NCBI GenBank assembly: GCA_017644185.1
Contig: JAEPMA010000005.1
Coordinates: 62,001-126,000 of the forward strand
Length of the DNA stretch: 64,000 nt
Direction of reading: 5' to 3'
Source: Rhodospirillales bacterium
GTDB lineage: Bacteria > Pseudomonadota > Alphaproteobacteria > Rhodospirillales > Casp-alpha2
Shown here: positions 8,361 to 15,419 of the stretch, piece by piece
How positions within the stretch are numbered: position 1 is the first letter of the stretch
Layout of the letters: each line of letters opens with the position of its first letter
Translations under genes and position numbers: made by a program
The notes under the pieces: model-generated
Told to the model about the DNA's origin: nothing
The model's database searches: none
The model's input: the letters and a program-made list of their open reading frames with translations, nothing else

Positions 8361-8462
8361 TTAGTGCAGGAGCTTGTGGATCATGTGCCATGCGTGATTT
8401 GCGATCACGATCGGCGCGACGACGAAGTAGGCGATCTCAAAGACAAAAAGAATGGTTTGCAT
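8361..8462 (-). CDS. 33-residue hydrophobic peptide (predicted single membrane helix)
   Basis: The ATG at 8460-8462 is preceded by AAGGA at a 9-10 bp spacing. It opens a 33-codon frame ending in TAA at 8361. The product has one hydrophobic stretch (ILFVFEIAYFVVAPIVIA, residues 4-21) and a short histidine-rich tail (NHAWHMIHKLLH). The gene starts 12 bp after the stop of the upstream gene and is followed by a good terminator, which argues for real expression. Small hydrophobic peptides of this shape include toxins and membrane-protein regulators. No specific family is recognised and the role is unknown. Confidence 0.6.
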   Translation of the reverse strand: MQTILFVFEIAYFVVAPIVIANHAWHMIHKLLH

Positions 8463-8474
8463 AGGGGCGGTTCC

Positions 8475-8753
8475 TTATTCTTTGCCGCCCACCTCCATCA
8501 ATCGCTGAAGGGCTTCGGTCGAGCGGCGTTCGTCAAACTGTTTCGCAGTCAGGGTCACTGCTGCAGCGGAGCAGATTTCCTTAAGCGTCTTATTCATGCC
8601 TTGTTCGCGAGCTATGTCGGTCACCGCCTTACCGAGTGCCTTGATCATGTGATCGTGCGTAGGGAGGCGGGCCTTCTTGGCCAAGGCGCGCTGACGTTGC
8701 TTTCGCTCCGTCGCGGTCATTGGTTTGTCTCCTATGGTGGGTCTTCCAAGCAT
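8475..8753 (-). CDS. Small basic protein with GRP..GDKPMTATER motif, possible DNA-binding
   Basis: A 92-residue protein starting at the ATG at 8753, with GAGGAG 9 bp upstream. An upstream ATG at 8780 is less likely, and a second start at residue 12 (MTATERKQ) also has a GGAG site. The N-terminal signature GRPTIGDKPMTATERKQRQR is of a kind I associate with small phage- or plasmid-borne alphaproteobacterial proteins. The remainder is predicted helical and charged. It is first in a two-gene operon with the 33-residue peptide. It may bind DNA, perhaps the 21-bp repeats 400-1200 bp away, but that link is speculative. Confidence 0.6.
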   Translation of the reverse strand: MLGRPTIGDKPMTATERKQRQRALAKKARLPTHDHMIKALGKAVTDIAREQGMNKTLKEICSAAAVTLTAKQFDERRSTEALQRLMEVGGKE

Positions 8754-8934
8754 GGTCCGTCTCCTCAGTGAACAAAACAAATGTACGTGACGACGGCACG
8801 AAAGTCAAGAAAGAATTTTTACGTTTATTGGAATAGACGCTTGATCCAACAGGGAAGAGGAGGGCAAATTACCGGGTAATGAAAACGAACCGGCCATATT
8901 TGTTTCGAATATCGCACCTCCGCTGAACCGCAGC

Positions 8935-9009
8935 GGGGGTGTAGCTCAATGGTTAGAGCAGACGCCTTATAAGCGTCAGATCCTGGTTCAATTCCCGGCA
9001 TCCCTACCA
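8935..9009 (+). tRNA. tRNA-Ile(UAU) with encoded CCA
   Basis: A 75-nt cloverleaf can be drawn: acceptor GGGGGTG/CATCCCT (two G-U pairs), D arm GCTC/GAGC, anticodon arm GACGC-CTTATAA-GCGTC, T arm CCTGG-TTCAATT-CCCGG (one U-C mismatch), then A-CCA. The loop gives anticodon UAU, which reads AUA. Most bacteria read AUA with a lysidine-modified CAU tRNA, so UAU is less usual. The mismatched T stem and wobble pairs raise the question of whether it is fully functional. Confidence 0.8.
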
Positions 9010-9177
9010 ACGCCCAGCACGTCACGCGCCGTTGCCCCTATGTCGCCAATTGGCGCTTCCGCCACCGATGATATCAATAGGTCAGCCCCGAGAACTGTTC
9101 ACCGTTAAAACGTCTCCCACACACATTGCAAAAGGCCTTGGTGTACGGTTACTAGCGTCACCGTGCCTGCCGCATTG

Positions 9178-10163
9178 CTATAGGCGATAAAGGCGTTGAA
9201 ACCGCTGGTCCTGCGCGATGTTTTGGTCGGTCTCTCGCATCTGGTCGAGCATTTCCCGAATAGTGTGTCTGTTCCAGTTCTCGACGTTATTTCCGGGAAT
9301 CATAATAGTGAGCATCTTGAGCGTATCGGCAGGAAAGCGTTGGTGAACGCCGCTTTCCTGAACACGCCAGAGGACATGGTCCGTCCCTGGTCGCAAAAAC
9401 TCTTCCGCCCATTGCAGAGCCGCAGGAAAAGCGTCGCCTGTTTTGATCAGGCACTGGACGAGCGCAATAGACGTTTTGGTCGTATTCCGTTCCTGAGCCT
9501 TCGGCCAATAATCCCGTAGCCATGGGAGGCAGATATCCTCCCATGCCCCCGCCTGTTCCCCCTCGTTGTCGCCAAGACGATTTTCGAAGAAGTCGGCGAT
9601 ATCGGTGAGTCCGTCCTCCGGCAGGTTGGCCGATAGAACCAAGGGAGATTGAATCCTGCTTCTTCCATTGGCATGATACGGCCGTGGAGGTGCACGAGAG
9701 AGCCCCAGCCATGCGGCTTGGGCAGGGGAAGTTTCGGTGCGGCGTCAATCGCAATGTCCGGATCGGCGAGGTCAAAACGGTTGTCGAAGTTGGTAGTGAC
9801 GAGACGAATGCAATGGTCCGCATGGCGGGACAGGCTGAGAAGGGCCGTGTGGGTTGCCAGTGAGTCCGCCGGTGACGGTGCCGTTAGAATGCTGATCGCC
9901 TCTCGGCGGAGCCTGCCGGGATTTAAGCGGCCTTCAAGCAGTCCGAGAACCTTGTCGAGTTGACCTTTGTCGAGGAGTTTTTGTTCCAGTTCCGTCGGTG
10001 TTTGGGCAGTGCTGTCATAGATTTGCGATACAAGTCCATCGAACATGGGCAAGCCGGTGTTCACGGAAATACCGGACCCGCAGAAAAAGATGACCTTGCC
10101 GTCATCCCTGCGGTTCATGAGCTCGACCGGAATATCCGGTCCGTCCTGTATCAGCTCGGGCAT
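9178..10163 (-). pseudogene. SIR2-domain (DUF4020-like) protein, frameshifted
   Basis: The gene starts at the ATG at 10163, with GGGAGG 8 bp upstream. Its first 170 residues carry SIR2-family NAD-binding motifs: FFCGSGISVNTGLPMF, TTNFDNRF and LVHLHGRI. Near 9640 the frame breaks. The sequence continues in another frame as LVLSANLPEDGLTDIADFFENRL to the stop at 9178, resembling the far C-terminal part of SIR2-DUF4020 proteins. The joined product, about 325 residues, seems short for the family as I remember it, so an internal deletion at the same spot is likely. SIR2 proteins of this class are associated with antiphage defence by NAD depletion. This copy is probably inactive. Confidence 0.7.
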
Positions 10164-10309
10164 TCAAGTAACCTCCCTGGAAACAGGATGAGTCAGTCGG
10201 TGGTGGTCTACAAGCTCCCAATGCAAGTCACCACGAATAACAACCGTGGGCAGCCATTGAGTTCGTCCGCTAATCGCTATTGCCAGCCGTTTGTGTCGCC
10301 GAGATGCCG

Positions 10310-10336
10310 AGTCCGGTAAACTGAGTGAACCGGACT
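10310..10336. other. 8-bp-stem inverted repeat, no T tract
   Basis: AGTCCGGT at 10310-10317 pairs with ACCGGACT at 10329-10336 across an 11-nt loop. It lies between the broken SIR2 gene's promoter side and the tRNA-Arg 3' end. Without a T run it is not a typical intrinsic terminator; it may be an operator-like palindrome. Confidence 0.4.
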
Positions 10337-10382
10337 AGACCAAAGCTGTCATCAATGCGGGAATCGACTGAAACCAATCATC

Positions 10383-10459
10383 TGGCGCGCCCGGCAGGAC
10401 TCGAACCTGCAACCTGCCGCTTAGAAGGCGGCTGCTCTATCCAGTTGAGCTACGGGCGC
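10383..10459 (-). tRNA. tRNA-Arg(UCU) with encoded CCA
   Basis: The minus strand reads GCGCCCG, a D arm, the anticodon arm GCCGC-CTTCTAA-GCGGC, a T arm with TTCGAGT, the acceptor 3' side CGGGCGC, and G-CCA: 77 nt, all stems paired. Anticodon UCU decodes AGA. tRNA-Arg(UCU) genes are frequent integration sites for tyrosine recombinases, and a 3'-half copy of this gene lies 176 bp away in the opposite orientation. Confidence 0.95.
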
Positions 10460-10499
10460 GGCGGCGCGACATTACCCGCACGGAAGTCGGTGCGCAACT

Positions 10500-10634
10500 A
10501 CTGACAATATTCTGATAAAATTACCCTGACAAAATTTTATTCTGATGCTTCGAATCCTGCATCATATGATTAATTAGTTGAATTAAATTGATAAATTTAA
10601 TATACTCAAATCACTTAAAAATTTGAAACGTACA
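10500..10634. other. AT-rich spacer between tRNA-Arg and its inverted 3' fragment
   Basis: About 135 bp of very AT-rich DNA with TCATATGA and several TTAAT/AATTAA palindromes, in sharp contrast with the GC-rich flanks. There is no gene or promoter I can defend. The composition fits the end of a foreign element or an integrase arm region. Confidence 0.6.
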
Positions 10635-10680
10635 CCTTCTAAGCGGACGGTTGCAGGTTCGAGTCCTGCCGGGCGCGCCA
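10635..10680 (+). repeat. Inverted 3'-half copy of tRNA-Arg(UCU), probable attachment-site relic
   Basis: From the anticodon loop (CCTTCTAAGCGG) to the final GGGCGCGCCA, 46 bp match the tRNA-Arg gene at 10383-10459 except for one transposed dinucleotide (AC for CA). Similarity starts in the anticodon loop and ends exactly at CCA, the usual core of tRNA-directed attachment sites. It is on the plus strand while the full gene is on the minus strand. No integrase gene is visible in the window. Confidence 0.8.
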
Positions 10681-10702
10681 CTTCACCACCCTTCAAGATA
10701 CT

Positions 10703-11263
10703 TCAAAAATCCAGGGATTCCTGCCGGGCGCCGTCGAATTCCCGCAGGCTTTTATTCAGATTCAGTTTCTTACTCAGTTTTTCGTAGTCCGCCGGGTCGG
10801 TTTGTCTGAGTTGTTCGAGTAGTGTCTCGATGCTCGAGACCGTCTCGAACGACTTGAACTTCGAGACATACATCAAGACCGATTTGTCTTGTTTGATCAT
10901 CTCGATAACATTGCCGACCGATCCCGCACTTTTCCCATCCCAGAGGACGAAGCCGAAGTCGGCATCTTCGGCCATTTTCTTATCTTTGACCGCGTAGAAA
11001 TCTCGCCCCTTCAACCGGCTGTCGGCGTCGATATTCTCGACTGGCCAATCGCCCAGATTGTTGCGGCATCTCTCGCCTGAGCAATAAACCCGGACCTGCC
11101 GGTAATTGATGTCGTTTAGATACGCCTGCATGGCCTTGTCGGCCCCGTTCGCATCCCCCAGAACGATGTCGAATTCCTTGCTCACGATATTGGAGATCCG
11201 CTCCCTGATCATATCGTTCAGGCGGCTGATCGCACGCGAGCCGGACAGGAACACAGTCGTCAT
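10703..11263 (-). CDS. SLOG/DprA-like Rossmann-fold nucleotide-binding protein
   Basis: A 186-residue protein with an N-terminal Rossmann-like domain: VFLSGSRAISRL at residues 4-15, IVLGDANGADKAMQAYL around 33-49, and DADFGFVLWDGKSAG around 100-114. The GSR and GDxxGAD motifs place it near the SLOG superfamily (DprA, LOG, DUF2493), whose members bind or cleave nucleotides. No catalytic assignment is possible. The C-terminal 45 residues are charged and helical. Its start overlaps the stop of the phosphoribosyltransferase gene (ATGA, 11260-11263), so the two are coupled. It may belong to a nucleotide-signalling or conflict system, but that is inference. Confidence 0.7.
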   Translation of the reverse strand: MTTVFLSGSRAISRLNDMIRERISNIVSKEFDIVLGDANGADKAMQAYLNDINYRQVRVYCSGERCRNNLGDWPVENIDADSRLKGRDFYAVKDKKMAEDADFGFVLWDGKSAGSVGNVIEMIKQDKSVLMYVSKFKSFETVSSIETLLEQLRQTDPADYEKLSKKLNLNKSLREFDGARQESLDF

Positions 11264-11832
11264 CTATTGCTCCGGGTTTTCGTCATGGTCAGCACGCAAA
11301 TATCACCAACTTTCGCATCGTCCCGCAAAACTTTTGCACAAGCTTCGAGTGTCGCACCGGATCGGAAAAGGTCATCGAGAAGGAGGACCTTCTTCCCCAC
11401 AAGATTCTGAGTTCCGGAGATAGAGATAGCATTCTTCAACAATGCCGCACGCTCTTCGGGGAAGTCCACATTCTTCAACTCCGGCCCCGCATTCTTGGTT
11501 AGAAAACCTGTCAGCACCGGCACACCCCTGGACGCGCCAAGCGCCGTTGCGATTGCGTCAACCGGTTGGACAGCTCTTTGGGCCGAGGAGGGGACAGGGA
11601 TGATCGCATCAAAGGTGTCGATGCCCTGTATCCCGCTGAGCAGCCCCACCATCTTAGCGACCGCCGTTTGGTCGCCCCTGTATTTCAGTTGATAGAGCAG
11701 TTCACCCATCTCACTTCGCGTATTTTCGAAACGATCATGGCCGAATTGATCCACGCCCAGGTAAATGCTGTCGACGGTATGCAGGGCGAACGCATACCCC
11801 TTCCTCCAACTCCCGAAAATTTCATGTGCCAT
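11260..11832 (-). CDS. ComF-like phosphoribosyltransferase
   Basis: The start is taken at the ATG at 11832, where GGAGGT sits 5 bp upstream; longer frames lack such a site. The 190-residue product has a type I PRTase fold with FDAIIPVPSS (about residue 75) and the PRPP-binding loop KKVLLLDDLFRSGATL near 145-160. It lacks the N-terminal zinc-finger cysteines of true ComF. It overlaps the SLOG-like gene by 4 bp. PRTase plus SLOG pairs suggest synthesis and sensing or cleavage of a nucleotide; the substrate is unknown. Confidence 0.75.
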   Translation of the reverse strand: MAHEIFGSWRKGYAFALHTVDSIYLGVDQFGHDRFENTRSEMGELLYQLKYRGDQTAVAKMVGLLSGIQGIDTFDAIIPVPSSAQRAVQPVDAIATALGASRGVPVLTGFLTKNAGPELKNVDFPEERAALLKNAISISGTQNLVGKKVLLLDDLFRSGATLEACAKVLRDDAKVGDICVLTMTKTRSNR

Positions 11833-11947
11833 TATAACCTCCAAGACCTTCGTTTGAATGTCTCGGAGGCTATGGAGGGGTGAGCCGGATTTTTTCGTGT
11901 GCCCACCATCACTTCCCAATCGCACGCAAAAACGCTATAAGCGTCTC

Positions 11948-12337
11948 ATGATGAAGCAGAAAGCTCTCAAACTGGTCATGGCCCCGGCCGTCGCCGCGCT
12001 GGCGATCCTCGCACTCGATGCCCAGGACACCGCAGCGGCAAGCCGCGTCTCCGGGCAATACGCCACCAGCAAATCGAAACTGAGCAAGGTGGGCGACCTC
12101 AACCCGAAACTGTCGCGCCTGTGCCGTCGAGGGCAGTTCAAGCAGCGCAAGGTGCTGCGTCTGTCGATCGGCTATGTCGGCAAGGACGGTTACGGGATTA
12201 CCGGAATCGCCAAACCGGGCTGGAACCTCTACGACCCGACAGGTGCCGGCGATCCGGACTACACCTACCATTTCTATAATCAGGGATATTCCAACTGCCG
12301 CGTCTACGAAGCCCGGACGCCGCGCCAGAACCGATAG
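11948..12337 (+). CDS. Small secreted protein of unknown function
   Basis: A 129-residue product with a signal peptide (residues 1-34, hydrophobic core MAPAVAALAILAL, likely cleavage after AAA). The mature part is about 95 residues, rich in Arg, Lys and Tyr, with two cysteines (LSRLCRRG and YSNCRVY) that could form a disulfide. No family is recognised. The ribosome site is weak; ATG at 11951 is equally possible. It may be cotranscribed with the 2OG oxygenase gene 19 bp downstream. Confidence 0.6.
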   Translation: MMKQKALKLVMAPAVAALAILALDAQDTAAASRVSGQYATSKSKLSKVGDLNPKLSRLCRRGQFKQRKVLRLSIGYVGKDGYGITGIAKPGWNLYDPTGAGDPDYTYHFYNQGYSNCRVYEARTPRQNR

Positions 12338-12356
12338 CGGCAGGCGAGAGCGCGCC

Positions 12357-12980
12357 ATGACGGAATTCCTCGACCTTTTCCCGACCAAGCTCGTGCGCCG
12401 GCAACTGCCGGATTACGAAGAGCCGACCCGCGACCTTATCAAGCTGGTGCGCGAGATGGAGAAGGGGAACAAAGCTCTCACAACCGATTACCGCGAAAAC
12501 AACCCGCTCGAATACGACCGCGCGGGGCCGAACTGGCTGCGCAATGAGATCAATCAGACGGTGATCGCTTATCTCCAGGAGATCGGGATCGATTATCCGG
12601 TCAACTGGCAGATCCACGCCTGGGCCAACATCAACCGCCAAGGCGATTACCACGATCCGCACAATCACCCGCACTCATATCTGAGCGGCACCTATTACCT
12701 GAAAATGCCGGGGGACGGGGCGAAGAAGCGCCAGCGCAACGATGTGCGGCCCAACTGCATCACGTTCTATGACCCACGCACCGGCTTTAATATGTCGTCG
12801 ATCCGAAATGATCCGTATGTCGATCCGGAATTCACGGTTTTACCGGAGCCCGGTCTCTTAATGATGTGGCCGGCGGCGATGATGCATTTCGTGCATCCGA
12901 ACCTGTCTGACGAGACGCGTATCTCGCTCAGCTTCAACATCGTCCTCAAGTGGTCCGACGACTACCTGCCGACGCAGTAG
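12357..12980 (+). CDS. Putative 2OG-Fe(II) oxygenase (TIGR02466-like)
   Basis: A 207-residue protein starting at the ATG at 12357; longer frames overlap the previous gene. It carries a double-stranded beta-helix with an iron site: GDYHDPHNHPHSYLSGTYYL around residue 100 (His, Asp, His) and the distal His in MMHFVHPNLSDETRISLSFN with its downstream Arg. This matches a family of uncharacterised 2-oxoglutarate-dependent dioxygenases. The substrate is unknown. No helper genes adjoin it. Confidence 0.75.
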   Translation: MTEFLDLFPTKLVRRQLPDYEEPTRDLIKLVREMEKGNKALTTDYRENNPLEYDRAGPNWLRNEINQTVIAYLQEIGIDYPVNWQIHAWANINRQGDYHDPHNHPHSYLSGTYYLKMPGDGAKKRQRNDVRPNCITFYDPRTGFNMSSIRNDPYVDPEFTVLPEPGLLMMWPAAMMHFVHPNLSDETRISLSFNIVLKWSDDYLPTQ

Positions 12981-13104
12981 CCTCACCCTCTATTTTTTCC
13001 AAATCCTAATCTCCCCTAACGCCTTGTTAAGAAATCAGGGCGTATCGTCACCGCTGGGTTTGGGGCTGGGATCGGCACAGAAGGTGAGAGGAATCCCTTA
13101 GTCC

Positions 13105-13455
13105 ATGGGGCTTATCGAAGAAATACGCAGGCGTGCGAAGCATGTCGTCGGTCCATTATTCGGGATCGTCGCCGTGGCTTACTTCGCTTACCACACCGTT
13201 CATGGCGACCGCGGCGTGCTGGCGCTTCTGCAAATGCAGGAACGCGTCACCGAGGCGGAGCACCGGTTGGACAGCCTCGAGAAACAGAAAAATCACTGGG
13301 AAAGCCGCGTCAAGCTGCTGCACCCCGACAGCATCGACCGCGACATGCTGGATGAACGGGTCCGCATCATGCTCGGCTACGCCCGCGCCGACGATCTTGT
13401 CGTTTTAATGCAAGCCCAGAGTAGCAAAGGAGAAACCGATGGCCTTACTCGCTGA
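13105..13455 (+). CDS. ftsB: FtsB/DivIC-type septum formation initiator
   Basis: A 116-residue single-pass membrane protein: short cytoplasmic N-terminus, a transmembrane helix at about residues 16-34 (VVGPLFGIVAVAYFAYHTV), then a heptad coiled coil (MQERVTEAEHRLDSLEKQK). This is the FtsB plan, the divisome link between FtsQ and FtsL. Placement upstream of pdhA is typical for alphaproteobacteria. The end overlaps the next gene by 17 bp. Confidence 0.85.
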   Translation: MGLIEEIRRRAKHVVGPLFGIVAVAYFAYHTVHGDRGVLALLQMQERVTEAEHRLDSLEKQKNHWESRVKLLHPDSIDRDMLDERVRIMLGYARADDLVVLMQAQSSKGETDGLTR

Positions 13456-13792
13456 TAAGCTGATCCCGCCGTATTACGCGGCGATTATCGAAAACGAACC
13501 GCACACGTCCATTGACGAGCCGATGAACACCGCCGACCGGATGGTGAGTATGGCCATTCGCCGTCCAGGCTTTCTCGGGCTTGAAACCGGCCGCTCCGAT
13601 GATGGCCGTCCGGTCACGGTCGCTTACTGGCGCGACCTCGCGGACGTCGAAGGATGGCAGTCCGAAAGCGGCGCAATTGGTGAAATGTCTTATCCGCTTG
13701 AAGTCTGCCGTGTCGCCAATACCAACGACAAAACCGTCCGTTCGTTCCTGGCCGACAATATGCACAGCGGCTTGGCCGCCCGTCACGCCTGA
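13439..13792 (+). CDS. ABM-like small monooxygenase-fold protein, copy 1
   Basis: A 117-residue protein with a ferredoxin-like dimeric alpha/beta barrel pattern: PPYYAAIIENE strand, helix MNTADRMVSMAIRRPGFLGLE, strand VTVAYWRDLADVEGWQ. This resembles antibiotic-biosynthesis-monooxygenase (ABM) domain proteins such as heme-degrading or quinol-oxidising enzymes. AAAGGAG lies 6 bp before the ATG, which sits inside the end of ftsB. It is paralogous to the next gene (shared PPYxAxI and RPGFLGxE/EPGFLGIE). The substrate is unknown. Confidence 0.7.
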   Translation: MALLADKLIPPYYAAIIENEPHTSIDEPMNTADRMVSMAIRRPGFLGLETGRSDDGRPVTVAYWRDLADVEGWQSESGAIGEMSYPLEVCRVANTNDKTVRSFLADNMHSGLAARHA

Positions 13793-13805
13793 GGAGGGCC
13801 CGGAA

Positions 13806-14189
13806 ATGGCCAAATTCGACCCACGCCGCGACCCGCCATACTTTGCGGTCATCAACAGGACTGCGCCCGCCGGCATCGACGCCGGCCAGTTCCTGGATGC
13901 CGGTGAGAGGATGATCGGTCTTGCCGCTGCCGAGCCGGGCTTCCTCGGGATCGAGGAAGTCACCGACGAGCGCGGTAACGCCTATACGGTCTGTTATTGG
14001 GACCGCGTGCAGTCGATGCGCCGTTGGCGTGGCGACCTGGTGAACCACATCCCCCCAAAGATCGATCCTGCCCAAGTGGTCTGTTACGAGGGTTGTTACT
14101 GGCACTGGTTAAGGGACGTTTTCGATGCGATTGCCCGTGTCGAACGTGACAATGTGGTACAGGTCTCGTTCGGAGAAGTCGCAGCTTAA
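13806..14189 (+). CDS. ABM-like small monooxygenase-fold protein, copy 2
   Basis: A 127-residue paralogue of the preceding gene: DPPYFAVINRTAP, MIGLAAAEPGFLGIEEV, YTVCYWDRVQSMRRW. The start at 13806 follows GGAGG (13794-13798) at 7 bp. It has an extra C-terminal segment of about 35 residues with YEGCYWHWLRDVF. Two adjacent diverged copies could form a heterodimer. Function is unknown. Confidence 0.7.
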   Translation: MAKFDPRRDPPYFAVINRTAPAGIDAGQFLDAGERMIGLAAAEPGFLGIEEVTDERGNAYTVCYWDRVQSMRRWRGDLVNHIPPKIDPAQVVCYEGCYWHWLRDVFDAIARVERDNVVQVSFGEVAA

Positions 14190-14333
14190 CTTTTATTAGG
14201 TTTATGAACCGGTACGCAACGCGAACAAATCGCGTTAAATGTCTGCTTTACTTGAACAACGGAAAAAGATCGCCTAGCATCCTCAGGTAGAGCGGTGGTT
14301 AACCGCCGCGCAAACCCAGGCGGGAGGGAGCCA

Positions 14334-15395
14334 ATGGCGAGAGCCTCGAAATCCGGCGCAAGTTCCAAAAGCGCCGCGAAGTCCACGTCGCGCAGCAAAT
14401 CCAAAACTGCAGCCAAAAAGCCCGAAGTAACGGGCGAACAGCTTTTATCCTATTACCGTGACATGTTGATGATCCGCCGTTTCGAAGAGAAGGCGGGTCA
14501 ATTGTATGGGATGGGCCTGATCGGCGGCTTCTGCCACCTTTATATCGGTCAGGAAGCGGTCGTGGTCGGGATGACCCAGGCCGGCACCTCCGACGACAGC
14601 GTGATCACGTCTTACCGCGATCACGGACATATGCTGGCCTGCGGGATGGATCCGAAGGGCGTGATGGCCGAACTAACCGGTCGCCGCGGCGGTTACTCCA
14701 AGGGTAAGGGCGGCTCGATGCACATGTTCTCACGCGAGAAGAACTTCTTCGGCGGTCACGGCATCGTCGGTGCGCAGGTGCCATTGGGAACGGGCCTCGC
14801 GTTCGGCCACAAATACTCGGAAGACGGTGGCGTCTGTCACACCTACATGGGCGACGGCGCGGTCAACCAGGGCCAGATCTACGAAAGCTTCAACATGGCC
14901 TCATTGTGGAAGCTCCCTGTCGTTTATGTCATCGAGAATAACAAGTACGGTATGGGAACGTCGGTCGAACGTGCGTCGTCCAACGTTGAACTTCACGAAC
15001 GCGGTGCCGCGCATGACATCCCGGGGATGCAGGTCAACGGCATGGACGTTATCGATGTTCTCGAAAAAGGGGGCAAGGCGCTGGACCACGCTCGCTCGGG
15101 CAAGGGGCCTTACATCCTTGAGATGAAGACCTACCGCTATCGCGGCCACTCAATGTCGGACCCGGCGAAATACCGCTCCAAGGAAGAAGTGCAGAAGATG
15201 CGCAAGGAGAGCGATCCGATCGATAACCTGCGTCATACGATCCTCGAAGCGGGACACTCGAACGAGGACGAGATGAAGGACATCGACAAGGAAATCAAAT
15301 CCATCGTGACCGCCGCGGCGGAGTTCGCGCAGCAAAGTCCGGAGCCGGATGAGTCCGAGCTCTTTACGGACGTGTTCCTCGAAGCTTCCGCTTAA
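14334..15395 (+). CDS. pdhA: Pyruvate dehydrogenase E1 component, alpha subunit
   Basis: A 353-residue ThDP-dependent subunit starting at ATG 14334 after GGGAGG. The first 35 residues are a low-complexity Lys/Ser/Ala tail, followed by the E1 alpha domain with HLYIGQEAVVVG, the ThDP motif GDGAVNQGQIYESFNMASLW, and the phosphorylation-loop-like YRYRGHSMSDPAKYRS. It forms an alpha2-beta2 E1 with PdhB and decarboxylates pyruvate. The 144 bp upstream likely holds the operon promoter. Confidence 0.95.
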   Translation: MARASKSGASSKSAAKSTSRSKSKTAAKKPEVTGEQLLSYYRDMLMIRRFEEKAGQLYGMGLIGGFCHLYIGQEAVVVGMTQAGTSDDSVITSYRDHGHMLACGMDPKGVMAELTGRRGGYSKGKGGSMHMFSREKNFFGGHGIVGAQVPLGTGLAFGHKYSEDGGVCHTYMGDGAVNQGQIYESFNMASLWKLPVVYVIENNKYGMGTSVERASSNVELHERGAAHDIPGMQVNGMDVIDVLEKGGKALDHARSGKGPYILEMKTYRYRGHSMSDPAKYRSKEEVQKMRKESDPIDNLRHTILEAGHSNEDEMKDIDKEIKSIVTAAAEFAQQSPEPDESELFTDVFLEASA

Positions 15396-15419
15396 ATTAC
15401 CTGAATAAGGGTTAACATT

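Noticed and set aside
8825-9025. Minus-strand 66-codon frame
   Set aside because: It is the antisense of the tRNA-Ile gene, a known source of false gene calls.
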